DNA of 31,005 nucleotides from positions 1 through 31,005 of the forward strand of contig JBBQSU010000026.1 in assembly GCA_038234815.1 (NCBI GenBank), written 5' to 3'. Positions within the stretch are counted from its first letter, which is position 1, and the number at the start of each line of letters is the position of its first letter. The stretch comes from JBBQSU01 sp038234815 (GTDB lineage: Bacteria > Planctomycetota > Phycisphaerae > Tepidisphaerales > Tepidisphaeraceae). Positions 8,054 to 16,566 of this stretch are shown piece by piece. Below the pieces are notes generated by a model, which had not been told where the DNA came from, did not search any database, and worked only from the letters and a program-made list of their open reading frames with translations. The translations under genes and the position numbers were made by a program.

Positions 8054-10627
8054 ATGCGTAAGAGACACTCCAAACAGGCCCCCAACGGGCAAACCAGCAA
8101 GTTGATCGAAACTCTTGAATCGCGCCAACTGCTTTCGGCGATTACCTTTGCCGCGGGCATCGTGAAAGTGACCGGCGACGCTTCTTCCTCCAACAGCATG
8201 AGCGCCGAAATCGGCAACAGTGGAAAACTCAGTTTTCAGGTTAATGGACAGTGGGATTCGTACAACAGTTCGGACGTGAAGGGGATCGAATTTGACGGCG
8301 GCAGCGCCGCCGACGCGGTTTATCTTGATATCGCAATCCAGCAGCCGGCCACCGTCCACACCGGTGCCGGCAACGATACCCTGCGCGGCGGCGGGGCCAA
8401 GGATTACCTCGACGCCGGCGATGGCAACGACCTGGTTTACTCACGTGGCGGAAACAGCACGCTGCTGGGCGGCAACGGCGACGACACACTCATTGGCGAT
8501 AAAGGCGATGAGTATTTTGACGGCGGAGCCGGGAACGACAGCATCCAGGGTTATAGCGGTAATGATACGATCATCGCCGGTGATGGCAGCGACAGCGTAC
8601 ACGGCGGCGACGGCAATGATCTGATGGAAGGTGACGTAGGTAACGACCTGCTCATGGGCGGGGCCGGGAACGACACTATCCTTGGCAACGACGGGAATGA
8701 CACGCTGACCGGCCATAGCGGAGCGGACAAGCTTGACGGCGGCGCGGGGACTAATGTGTTCACCGACGTCACGTCATCCGACATGGTGGTGAACGGCACG
8801 ACCCCGCCAGTAACGCCTCCCGTCATCCCGCCGGTGACGCCGCCAGCTCCCCCGCCCACTACTCCCCCGCCATCCACCGGCGGCGATGTCGGGTTGGGCA
8901 CGGCGACGTTGTCGGCTGCGGCCCCCACCACCAGCAACGCCCCGCGCGCGGTGATGAACGTGCTGGGGCTGGGCCTCATGGCCGGCTCAGCCATTCACGT
9001 CAACGGGCTGAATTCCACGCTCGGGGGTGGCGAGCAGATCAATACCCGTTACGAGTGGAATTTCGGTGACACTTCCGGTGCATACAACACCCTGGAAGGC
9101 TTTAATGCTGCCCACGTTTACTCCAAGCCTGGCACTTACGTCCTTACACTGACCGTGACGGCCGAATCGGGCAAATACAGCACGGTCAGCGCCAACATCG
9201 TCGTCGCTACAGACACCCGTAAGACGATCTATGTCGATGCGGTCAACGGCAACGACTCCAACTCCGGTCTGAGCAGCACCTCGCCGATCAAAACCATCAC
9301 CCGAGCCGATAGCCTGCTCGAGGCCGGTACCGAGTTGCTTTTCCATCGCGGGCAAACCTGGCGGCTCTACGACACCTTTAAGATTCCTTGTAACAACGTG
9401 CTGATCGGAAGTTATGGAACGGGCGAGAAGCCGATCTTTGAAGGCTACATGGGATCGAGCGCGGTCATTATCAGTTTGAGCCAAGGCATCGCCAGCAACG
9501 TGGTCATTCAGGACCTTTCCCTGCGGACCTGGGGCACCGGCAACACCAACCCCGCAGCGACCAACATGCCCACGGCCGTTGCGGCGAGAGGGATGAATGT
9601 GGTGGTCAAGAACGTGGAGTTCTACAACGTGGGCACGGGCATCAGCGGGGCATCGCAGCCGCGCTACGTGCTGGTGCAGGGCTGTACGTCGCCAAATCCC
9701 GCCGGACTGCGTAATTACCTGTTCTGGCTGGAAGGCAGCGACCACACGATCATCGGCAACACCGTCGCCAACTCCACTCGCGAACACATTTTGCGATCGA
9801 GCAACAACGACACCACGCGGGTTCTGATCGCTTACAACGATTTCACGAACCTGGACCGAAGCAGCGTTGACAGCGGGGACGGCAGCAAAACCACGATCAA
9901 CATCCGGGCCGGCAGCAATATCTACATTGCCCATAACAAGCTCTCGATCGGAGTGGTGGGCTTTGGCCCGACGCCTGACCTGCCCGTGGGCGATGTGGCC
10001 AAGAACATCGTCATGGACGGGAACTGGCTGCACAATTCGAAGCTGCAACTCTCACCAAACACATGGAATGTGGCGGCAAGAAATAACATATTCGACATCG
10101 AAGGGACCGAGCAGATTTCGCTTAACCCGCATTATTCGGGGACCGAAGCTCGGTACTTCCAGGATATCGAAATCCTCAACAACACCGGCATCAACAACGG
10201 TACGAGCGGGAAGTTTTTGAAGGTGTATGAGGCGGTTAAGGCTGGACAGGTGATCGTGCTGAACAACCTGTACGCGGCGCCAAATCTCGAACCCGGGGGC
10301 TCTTACGCCGCGGGAATCGACGTCCGTTCGTCCAACCTCGACGGCTTCAAGACCATTAGTAACAACGTGTGGCCCTCGCCGACAAACGCCTGGCCGAGTT
10401 ACGGCGGGATTAACTTCCTGAACAATCAGTACGACACCATCACACAGTGGAACGCCCTGTCCAAGGTGGGCACGGACTGGACGATCGATATTGCCCCCAG
10501 TTCGATCTGGTCGACGCCACTTAACAGCATCCTCAAGTCCGGCGGAACCAACGCCCCGGGCGTGTTCGCCGACTACAACGGCAAGGACCGCCCGCTGACG
10601 ACCTTGGTGATCGGCGCCATCACCTGA
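8054..10627 (+). CDS. Secreted/surface RTX-PKD-like-parallel beta-helix protein with LESRQLLSA N-terminal motif
   Basis: 857 residues. The N-terminus is short and basic, then has IETLESRQLLSA (18-29), matching the planctomycete LEPR-XLL-type motif found at the start of large surface proteins. Residues about 103-232 are RTX-type calcium-binding nonapeptides (GGAGNDTIL, GNDGNDTLTG and others). A Pro/Thr linker spans 249-275. A PKD-like domain covers about 315-386 (YEWNFGD, AHVYSKPGTYVLTLTV). From 391 (IYVDAVNGNDSNSG) to the end is a right-handed beta-helix with Asn-rich turns, as in pectate-lyase-fold proteins. AAGGA precedes the ATG. It probably binds or cuts a polysaccharide outside the cell; no catalytic residues can be assigned. 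It is the only large plus-strand gene and has its own leader and terminator. Confidence 0.88.
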   Translation: MRKRHSKQAPNGQTSKLIETLESRQLLSAITFAAGIVKVTGDASSSNSMSAEIGNSGKLSFQVNGQWDSYNSSDVKGIEFDGGSAADAVYLDIAIQQPATVHTGAGNDTLRGGGAKDYLDAGDGNDLVYSRGGNSTLLGGNGDDTLIGDKGDEYFDGGAGNDSIQGYSGNDTIIAGDGSDSVHGGDGNDLMEGDVGNDLLMGGAGNDTILGNDGNDTLTGHSGADKLDGGAGTNVFTDVTSSDMVVNGTTPPVTPPVIPPVTPPAPPPTTPPPSTGGDVGLGTATLSAAAPTTSNAPRAVMNVLGLGLMAGSAIHVNGLNSTLGGGEQINTRYEWNFGDTSGAYNTLEGFNAAHVYSKPGTYVLTLTVTAESGKYSTVSANIVVATDTRKTIYVDAVNGNDSNSGLSSTSPIKTITRADSLLEAGTELLFHRGQTWRLYDTFKIPCNNVLIGSYGTGEKPIFEGYMGSSAVIISLSQGIASNVVIQDLSLRTWGTGNTNPAATNMPTAVAARGMNVVVKNVEFYNVGTGISGASQPRYVLVQGCTSPNPAGLRNYLFWLEGSDHTIIGNTVANSTREHILRSSNNDTTRVLIAYNDFTNLDRSSVDSGDGSKTTINIRAGSNIYIAHNKLSIGVVGFGPTPDLPVGDVAKNIVMDGNWLHNSKLQLSPNTWNVAARNNIFDIEGTEQISLNPHYSGTEARYFQDIEILNNTGINNGTSGKFLKVYEAVKAGQVIVLNNLYAAPNLEPGGSYAAGIDVRSSNLDGFKTISNNVWPSPTNAWPSYGGINFLNNQYDTITQWNALSKVGTDWTIDIAPSSIWSTPLNSILKSGGTNAPGVFADYNGKDRPLTTLVIGAIT

Positions 10628-10657
10628 GTTTTTTGCTTTAACGTGAGTTTTCCTTGG

Positions 10658-10699
10658 GCGATTGCAGGCTTCCCCCCGAAGTCTGCAATCGCTTTTTTT
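10658..10699 (+). terminator. Rho-independent terminator of the surface protein gene
   Basis: GCGATTGCAG (10658-10667) pairs perfectly with CTGCAATCGC (10683-10692). The stem extends inward through GCTTC/GAAGT (one G-T pair) to a CCCCC loop, and seven T follow (10693-10699). It starts 31 bases after the stop. The T-tract overlaps the stop codon of the convergent glycosyltransferase gene. Confidence 0.93.
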
Positions 10700-12257
10700 A
10701 CCGTCCCTTGCGGCGATAGATTCGCATCGATTTGACCGTCCGTTCGAGCGCGTAATCTTGCGCCAGTGCGGTAAAGATGGCGTCGCCAAGGCAATGCTTG
10801 TGCTGGCGGGCGAGCAGGTTGTTGGCCCCTTCTCCGGTGCCTGGGATGAGGATCAGCGATGGGGGGGAGTCGTGCATCACGCGCGTGATTTCATCGTCCC
10901 ACTGTTTGAACAGGGAGAAATCTTCGCGCGGTTGATCCAGCAGCGCGAAATTGGTGAGTCGAAGGGGATTTCGGCGACGCGCACGGTAATTCACAATCGT
11001 CTGCCGGCCCCACAATAGAACGGTGTCATCCGGCAAGGTGGATTGCTCGACGCGCCGGGCCAGGTCCAAGGCGTCGTTCATGTTCATGCCGTCGCCGGCC
11101 TCAAAACCGGCGCGGAGTTGATCGATCGATATTGTGCCGGTAAGGCAGGCGATTTGCGGCTCGAAATTCGCCTTGGTCTTGCGGGCCATCACAAATACCA
11201 GCGCGATCAATCCCAACACGGCCAATGCGGCAGGCCATCTATTTGTCCGAGCCTTCGTCAGTGCCTCGACCATCCGCGCCGTGATGGGAGCCAGCAGCAC
11301 CGCCAGCACGATGATGAACGGCCCGAGGTGATAGGAGAACCCCTTGCGCTGGACCAGTAGCGATACCCATGTCGTCAGCAGAATAAACAAAAGCGGAACA
11401 AACACCTGCGCCTTCTGCTTCCAATACAACATCATCCCCACGATTCCGAGCAACAAATAGACGTGCCACGAGCCTACGACATATCGCGCGTTGGTCGCGA
11501 TGATGTCGCGGATCGGCTGGGCATCATTACCATACACTTCGACGTTAAACCGAATGGCGATCTCGTACCACTGCTTGAGCGCGCCGTTGCTCAAGCCGGC
11601 AAGGGCAAACCCGGCGACAGCAAGAAAAAACGCGCCCAATGCGGTCAGGTGATCAATGGCGATGGTTTTTTTGGACCGGCCGGTTCGCCGGGTAAGGAAA
11701 ATATCCGCCACAAACAGCAGTGGGCCTAGTAGCACAAACGTCGGTCGGATGAGCGTCGCCAGCGCGATCGCCAGACCTTGCACGATCAGCCAGACTCGAC
11801 CGCCCTTCTCGAACCGACGGATCAGCGCCGCCGCCGCCAGAAGCATAAGCGGGGCCGCGATGATATCTCGCTGGCCAGTAAACCAGCGACTCTGGGAAAC
11901 GTATAGAATCTGATAGATGGGCACGGCCAGAAACCCTGCCAACAGACCAAAATGCCTGCGGGTGAACAGAAAGACCCCGACGGCCCCGGCCAGTACTAAA
12001 AGGTAATCGAAGGCGCGAAAAGAATAGAGCGTATTACCAAAGAGCTTGCAGGCGGCGGCATGGAGGAACATGATGCCCGGCCAGTTCTGGTCGGCGGCGT
12101 TAACGTAAGGCACTCCGCCCCGCGAAATCACCCAGCCGATGTAATCGTAAAGCGACTGGTCCGAATTGGGCGGCATCAGCACATAAAGCGCGCCGAGAAT
12201 GGCGGAGTAAATCAACCAGAGGACGGGCAGCGAAATTCGAGCCACTTTTGCCAGCAT
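10698..12257 (-). CDS. GT-C superfamily membrane glycosyltransferase (PMT-like)
   Basis: 519 residues with many hydrophobic helices. The first periplasmic loop reads PPNSDQSLYDYIGWVISRGG (D33) and then VNAADQNWPGIMFLHAAA (D56). This paired acidic layout is common in bacterial GT39/GT83-like lipid-linked sugar transferases. The last 120 or so residues are soluble (QTIVNYRARRRNPLRLTNF…SLILIPGTGEG). It likely moves a sugar from polyprenyl phosphate to a surface molecule. It is distinct in sequence from the GT-C protein at 3269-4777. It starts 133 bases after tsaB on the same strand, with a weak ribosome site. Its end meets the T-tract of the convergent terminator. Donor and acceptor are unknown. 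Confidence 0.82.
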   Translation of the reverse strand: MLAKVARISLPVLWLIYSAILGALYVLMPPNSDQSLYDYIGWVISRGGVPYVNAADQNWPGIMFLHAAACKLFGNTLYSFRAFDYLLVLAGAVGVFLFTRRHFGLLAGFLAVPIYQILYVSQSRWFTGQRDIIAAPLMLLAAAALIRRFEKGGRVWLIVQGLAIALATLIRPTFVLLGPLLFVADIFLTRRTGRSKKTIAIDHLTALGAFFLAVAGFALAGLSNGALKQWYEIAIRFNVEVYGNDAQPIRDIIATNARYVVGSWHVYLLLGIVGMMLYWKQKAQVFVPLLFILLTTWVSLLVQRKGFSYHLGPFIIVLAVLLAPITARMVEALTKARTNRWPAALAVLGLIALVFVMARKTKANFEPQIACLTGTISIDQLRAGFEAGDGMNMNDALDLARRVEQSTLPDDTVLLWGRQTIVNYRARRRNPLRLTNFALLDQPREDFSLFKQWDDEITRVMHDSPPSLILIPGTGEGANNLLARQHKHCLGDAIFTALAQDYALERTVKSMRIYRRKGR

Positions 12258-12390
12258 GAAACGTCCGGCTCGCGGGGGGAACAGCAGAAATAATCAACAG
12301 CCCCACGAGCGTATCGCATGATTGCCGGAAGCCAATGAAAAAGGAAGTGCCCAAATCCGGCATTTTGTGCCCCCAAGGCAATGCAACGCA

Positions 12391-13095
12391 TCATTTATCG
12401 GACCCAATCTGTGCGTTTTCCCACTTTTCCAGCGCTTCGGGCTTGCGAAGATAAAGCGGCGAGAGCGTGAGCGGATCGGCAAATTGCCCTGCCCGGGCCA
12501 TTTCCATCCCCAGCCCCGCCACCACCGACGCCTTGGCCCGCCAGCGAGAGTCTTCCGTCAAAATGACGCCCGCATCACCCGCAACCAAGCTCGATAGGTG
12601 AAACGGCAACCCCTCGCCCAGCAAGTGCACCGGCCGGCCCGCGCGATCCAGCATTGCCGCCAGTGTATCGATCCGTGCGGCTTCGGCCTCGATCCACACA
12701 CCGGCGCCTCGCTTAAACCTCGCGGTAAAAATCTGCCCGCGCTTGGCATCCAGCACGATAATTACCTGCCGAGCTTCCTCCGGGGCATTGGCCACCAGCA
12801 CGCGCATCGTCGGCACCGCGACGATCTTCACCCCCGTCGCCAGCGCCAGTGTCTTAACCAGCGTGATCCCAATCCGCAGACCCGTGAATGACCCCGGCCC
12901 CTGTGATATGTATACCTGCTCGATGTCCCCCGGCTGCCAGCCGCGGGCGCGGGTCATCTGATCGATGATCGGCAGCACCTGCGCCGCATGGTGTAAGCCA
13001 TGTTCAAACTCCCGCTCATCGACAACCACTCCCTGCTCCACCACGGCAATGGAACCCTTGCGGCCGGAAGTTTCTATCGCCAGACATCGATTCAT
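12391..13095 (-). CDS. tsaB: tRNA threonylcarbamoyladenosine biosynthesis protein TsaB
   Basis: 234 residues from the ATG at 13095; an ATG at 13104 would add three residues, and the family normally opens at this point with M-x-x-LAIETS. TsaB is the catalytically inactive ASKHA partner that holds TsaD in t6A37 synthesis on ANN-decoding tRNAs. Visible: CLAIETSGRKGSIAVV at the N-terminus, the hallmark SQGPGSFTGLRIGITLVK, a VIIVLDAKRGQIFTARF strand, and the C-terminal LSPLYLRKPEALEKWE. Length and ends match full-length TsaB. No tsaD or tsaE is nearby. The 90 bases to the next upstream gene hold nothing I recognise. Confidence 0.95.
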   Translation of the reverse strand: MNRCLAIETSGRKGSIAVVEQGVVVDEREFEHGLHHAAQVLPIIDQMTRARGWQPGDIEQVYISQGPGSFTGLRIGITLVKTLALATGVKIVAVPTMRVLVANAPEEARQVIIVLDAKRGQIFTARFKRGAGVWIEAEAARIDTLAAMLDRAGRPVHLLGEGLPFHLSSLVAGDAGVILTEDSRWRAKASVVAGLGMEMARAGQFADPLTLSPLYLRKPEALEKWENAQIGSDK

Positions 13096-13194
13096 CGACA
13101 CCATGGTATGCCAGCGCAGCTAAACGGGCGAGAAGGAGATGATTGTTCGTGATTGCCCCGGACGCGGAATAGTCGTGACGCCGACCGCCAGGCC

Positions 13195-13731
13195 TTAATC
13201 CTGTGGCGGCCGCGCGTATGTCTGGGCCGATGGGGAATCCCACAACAACCCCATTGCCACCAGCAGCAGCGCCCCGCCCAGAAGATACAGTTGGAACTTT
13301 GCATCCGACGCGATCTTCCCCAATCGCCCGGGCGTGGATTGATACGCCGCCATCACCATCGGCTGCTGAACACTTACCAGTAAGAACGGCGAAGATTGCA
13401 TGTTCGGTTCGGCTTTAAGATTCAGCACACTCGATCCTTCACGGATCAAGCGCATCTGCCGCTGGGCCAGGCGCTCGGCCAAGGCCGGATCACCCGGGAT
13501 GCGCTTCAAGAAATCGTCGTTCACCCGGACCTGCTCCTGCAAGTGGGCGAGGTCGCGCTTCAGCTTTTCGCGTTGCCAGGCGACCCGGCGATTGGCCTCG
13601 GTCATGGGCATCAGCACGCAGCAAGCGACGATAGCGATGCCGAGGCAGAGCAGCGGAATAGACCAGAAATCACTCGAACCTTTGGTCGAAACCGGCGCGG
13701 CAGAAGCCCTGGCTGTCGTAGAGAAGTCCAC
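13195..13731 (-). CDS. Membrane protein with two helices around a coiled-coil-like segment, unknown function
   Basis: 178 residues from a GTG at 13731, the only plausible start before residue 42. One membrane helix lies at about 23-45 (FWSIPLLCLGIAIVACCVLMP), then a charged helical stretch at about 46-100 (REKLKRDLAHLQEQVRVNDDFL…) likely to form a coiled coil. A second membrane helix lies near 147-165 (LYLLGGALLLVAMGLLW). The helix-then-coiled-coil start recalls FtsB/DivIC proteins, but the second helix does not fit that family and I make no assignment. It is followed by tsaB on the same strand. Confidence 0.65.
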   Translation of the reverse strand: MDFSTTARASAAPVSTKGSSDFWSIPLLCLGIAIVACCVLMPMTEANRRVAWQREKLKRDLAHLQEQVRVNDDFLKRIPGDPALAERLAQRQMRLIREGSSVLNLKAEPNMQSSPFLLVSVQQPMVMAAYQSTPGRLGKIASDAKFQLYLLGGALLLVAMGLLWDSPSAQTYARPPQD

Positions 13732-13812
13732 GACATTGTTATCGGTCGTTGGACCGCGTGGGCTTGAAAACTATCACTTGGGCCTGATTCGATGCGGCAT
13801 ATAACGCAGATA

Positions 13813-13840
13813 ACGTGACGCCGAAAATCCGGCGTCACGT
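13813..13840 (-). terminator. Hairpin downstream of enolase, probable terminator or palindromic repeat
   Basis: ACGTGACGCCG (13813-13823) pairs perfectly with CGGCGTCACGT (13830-13840) around a 6-base loop, 36 bases after the enolase stop. No T-tract follows in the minus direction, so it could act as a factor-dependent stop, as an mRNA end stabiliser, or be a copy of a dispersed palindrome. Confidence 0.55.
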
Positions 13841-13876
13841 CATCTTGAGAAAGAATCACGTCGGTCAGCAGGCGGG

Positions 13877-15163
13877 TTATTTCCGCCAGAATTTGCCGCC
13901 GTACTGGGCGCGATCGCCTAACTGCTCTTCGATGCGGATGAGCTGGTTATACTTGGCCACGCGGTCGGATCGGGCCGGCGCGCCGGTCTTGATCTGGCCG
14001 CAGTTGGTCGCCACGGCGATGTCGGCGATGGTCGAATCTTCCGTCTCGCCGGAACGATGGCTCAGCACCGCGCTATAGCCGTTCCGGATGGCCAGGTTAA
14101 CCGCAGCAAACGTCTCGCTGAGCGTGCCGATCTGGTTGACCTTTACCAAGATGCTGTTGGCGGTGCCGGTGCTGATACCCTTTTCAAGGAACTTGACGTT
14201 GGTGACGAACAGGTCATCACCCACAAGCTGCACTTTTTTGCCGGCCCGGTCGGTCAACAGTTTCCAGCCGGCCCAGTCATTTTCGGCCATGCCGTCTTCC
14301 AACGATCGGATCGGATACTTCTCGATCCACTTCATCCAGTAATCGGCCATCGCCTCGGGCGACAGAATCTTGGTCGGATTGCTCTTGAAGAACTTGTAGC
14401 CCTTCTTGTCCTTGTCCCATAGTTCACTCGACGCCGGATCGAGCGCAACAAAAACCTGCTTGCCGAAGGAATACCCCGCGGCCTCTACGGCTTCGCCGAT
14501 CACCTTCAACGCGTCTTCGTTGTCCTTCAGGTTCGGGGCAAAACCCCCTTCGTCACCGACAGCGGTGCTCATTTTATTTTTCTGCAGAACCTTCTTCAGC
14601 GAATGATAGCATTCCACCCCGCAGCGCAGGGCATCGCTGAACTTATCGAATCCCCAGGGCTGGATCATAAATTCCTGGAAATCGACGTTGTTATCGGCGT
14701 GCTTACCACCATTGAGGATGTTCATCATCGGCACCGGCAGCGTGACGGCGCCGGGACCACCGAGATAACGATAAAGCGGGAGACTGCACGCTTCGGCAGC
14801 GGCCTTGGCCACGGCCATCGAAACGCCCAGCAGGGCATTGGCGCCCAGCTTGCCCTTGTTCGGCGTGCCATCGAGTTCGATCATTAACTGATCGATCGAT
14901 TCCTGATCGCGGACGTCAAGGCCGATCAGCTCCGGGGCGATCTTGGTGTTGACGTTGTCAACGGCCTTCATCACGCCTTTGCCGAGATAGACCTTCTTCT
15001 TGTCCTCGTCGCGGAGTTCGACGGCTTCATGTTCGCCGGTGGAAGCGCCCGAAGGCACCGCCGCGCGGCCAACGGTTCCGTCTTCCAAAGCCACGTCCAC
15101 TTCAACGGTGGGATTGCCACGCGAGTCCAGAATTTGTCTCGCCTGGACGAATTCGATATTCAT
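13877..15163 (-). CDS. eno: Enolase (phosphopyruvate hydratase)
   Basis: Glycolytic enzyme converting 2-phosphoglycerate to phosphoenolpyruvate, cytoplasmic. 428 residues from the ATG at 15163, which has AAAGG 7 bases upstream; an upstream in-frame start at 15217 would add an unrelated 18 residues. All hallmarks are present: SGASTGEHEA loop (38-47), E205 in GDEGGFAPN, Mg2+ ligands D242, E289 and D316, K341 in LVKVNQIGTLSE, the SHRSGETED signature (368-376) and K392 in GQIKTGAPAR. Length is normal. It stands alone with 111 bases to the next upstream gene and a strong hairpin after its stop. Confidence 0.98.
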   Translation of the reverse strand: MNIEFVQARQILDSRGNPTVEVDVALEDGTVGRAAVPSGASTGEHEAVELRDEDKKKVYLGKGVMKAVDNVNTKIAPELIGLDVRDQESIDQLMIELDGTPNKGKLGANALLGVSMAVAKAAAEACSLPLYRYLGGPGAVTLPVPMMNILNGGKHADNNVDFQEFMIQPWGFDKFSDALRCGVECYHSLKKVLQKNKMSTAVGDEGGFAPNLKDNEDALKVIGEAVEAAGYSFGKQVFVALDPASSELWDKDKKGYKFFKSNPTKILSPEAMADYWMKWIEKYPIRSLEDGMAENDWAGWKLLTDRAGKKVQLVGDDLFVTNVKFLEKGISTGTANSILVKVNQIGTLSETFAAVNLAIRNGYSAVLSHRSGETEDSTIADIAVATNCGQIKTGAPARSDRVAKYNQLIRIEEQLGDRAQYGGKFWRK

Positions 15164-15274
15164 TGTCTGCCTTTCAAGAAATAAACTGTTGGGTATGCAA
15201 AATTGACTAAGGTGCAAAGTCTATGCGCGCACGAAAGCCTGTCAAATGCCTTGGGACCGTCGGGCCAGAAGGGC

Positions 15275-15613
15275 TTAAAATTCCTTCCACTCGATCAAGT
15301 TGCCGTCGATATTGACGGCGGCGGTGCGCTGACGCTCGTTGGTCTCGGGAAAAAGCAGCTCCATGCGCGATCGGAGCATTGCGATTTCGGTCTGGCGAAG
15401 CTCATCCTTGGCCGCGGGGCTGATGGGTTCGCTATCGGCGTCGGCGTGCATGAGCAGCGACCAGGTGCCGAAAATCGGGGCATAACCGGAGAAGGCCTCG
15501 AACGGCTCGAAATCACCGAAAGTCCACGACCCATTGAAACCCTTGACCGTGACTCTCCCCACGGGTGTTCCGTTAATCAGCAGGTCGGCTTTGGAACCAT
15601 GCGCATGAGCCAT
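15275..15613 (-). CDS. Conserved-looking small protein, unknown function
   Basis: 112 residues with no signal peptide or membrane helix. The N-terminal half looks like beta strands (ADLLINGTPVGRVTVKGFNGSWTFGDFEPFEAF…), followed by a charged helix (SPAAKDELRQTEIAMLRSRMELLFPE) and a last strand (TAAVNIDGNLIEWKEF). A good AGGGA site precedes the ATG, and it starts 36 bases after the pseudouridine synthase stop. It therefore looks like the last gene of the sppA-DUF4159-pseudouridine synthase transcript. I do not recognise a family. Confidence 0.65.
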   Translation of the reverse strand: MAHAHGSKADLLINGTPVGRVTVKGFNGSWTFGDFEPFEAFSGYAPIFGTWSLLMHADADSEPISPAAKDELRQTEIAMLRSRMELLFPETNERQRTAAVNIDGNLIEWKEF

Positions 15614-15649
15614 AAGTCATCCCTGACCAGTGCTATTAGAGCGCGCCCT

Positions 15650-16537
15650 TCATCCCCTGCGGCGGGAACGCGCCCGCGGGGGCTTACGGCCCGTGCGTTT
15701 ATGCATCGCGGCGCGCGGCGGGGTCCGCGTGGGACGGGTGGTCACAGGCGCGTCTGCGTGCGTCTGGGCCTGCGGCTTAGGGGAATGCCGGGCCAGACGC
15801 TGAAGATCCTTCACTTCTCGTGGGGTTAGCTCCCGGAATTTGCCCGCGGGCACGTCGTCGATGGTAAGTGGACCCATCGCGGTTCGAGTGAGATCGCGTA
15901 CCTTGTGGCCCAGCTTGGCCAGCATCCTACGAACCTGCCGGTTTCGTCCATCGGTCAGGATAATCTCCAAAACCGTTCGGTCCTTCAGCCGCTTGACGAT
16001 CTTTACCCCCGATGCAGTCGCGCGGGTGGCCCTGAGGGTCTTTGGATCGACCAGGAATACGCCCGACTGCAACTGCGCGATGGCCGATGAGGAAACCACT
16101 CCATCAACGATCGCACGATACACCTTGGCCACGCCGTAGCGCGGGTGCGTCAGGCGGTTGGTTAAGTCACCGTCGTTGGTGAGCAGGACCAGGCCCTTGC
16201 TTTCAGCCTCAAGCTGTCCGACAGGATAAACCCGGGCGTGAAATTCACGCGGAAGTAAATCGATCGCCCGCACTTGGGTTCCCTGGGCGACATTGGTGGT
16301 GACAACATCGCGGGGCTTGTTAAGCAAAATATAAAATCGGCGATCGGCCAGGCCGGTGCGCAGGCGCACGCCCTGACCGTCCACCTCTACTTTGTCGATC
16401 TCTGGATCGATCAGAATCGGCAAGGTGGTGGGCGTGCGGCCGTTCACCGACACGCGGCCCTCCAGCACCATCTCCTCGATAGCCCTCCGGGAGGCAACGC
16501 CGGCGTTGGCCAGGACTTTTTGAATGCGCTGTTTCAT
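15650..16537 (-). CDS. RsuA/RluB-family rRNA pseudouridine synthase with Glu at the catalytic Asp position
   Basis: 295 residues. An S4 RNA-binding domain covers about 1-60 (IQKVLANAGVASRRAIEEMVLEGRVSVNG). The catalytic domain follows (FYILLNKPRDVVTT), ending with TDGRNRQVRRMLAKLGHKVRDLTRTAMG, the RsuA/RluB/RluE subfamily signature. These enzymes isomerise a uridine in rRNA. The usual catalytic segment GRLDxxTxGLLLLTNDG here reads GQLEAESKGLVLLTNDG, with Glu110 (codon 16208-16210) in place of the invariant Asp. A basic Pro/Arg-rich tail (about 255-295) is added after the domain. It starts 29 bases after the DUF4159 gene. Family is certain; activity is uncertain. Confidence 0.9.
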   Translation of the reverse strand: MKQRIQKVLANAGVASRRAIEEMVLEGRVSVNGRTPTTLPILIDPEIDKVEVDGQGVRLRTGLADRRFYILLNKPRDVVTTNVAQGTQVRAIDLLPREFHARVYPVGQLEAESKGLVLLTNDGDLTNRLTHPRYGVAKVYRAIVDGVVSSSAIAQLQSGVFLVDPKTLRATRATASGVKIVKRLKDRTVLEIILTDGRNRQVRRMLAKLGHKVRDLTRTAMGPLTIDDVPAGKFRELTPREVKDLQRLARHSPKPQAQTHADAPVTTRPTRTPPRAAMHKRTGRKPPRARSRRRG

Positions 16538-16566
16538 GGTCGTTTCAACTGATCGCCGGAGCGAAG

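Noticed and set aside
8987..10048. 353-codon open frame on the minus strand opposite the surface protein
   Set aside because: Shadow of a well-supported plus-strand gene with RTX, PKD-like and beta-helix segments and a terminator; the antisense product has no recognisable domain.
13195..13731. FtsB/DivIC-type division protein
   Set aside because: The first helix and coiled coil fit, but a second C-terminal membrane helix and the length do not.
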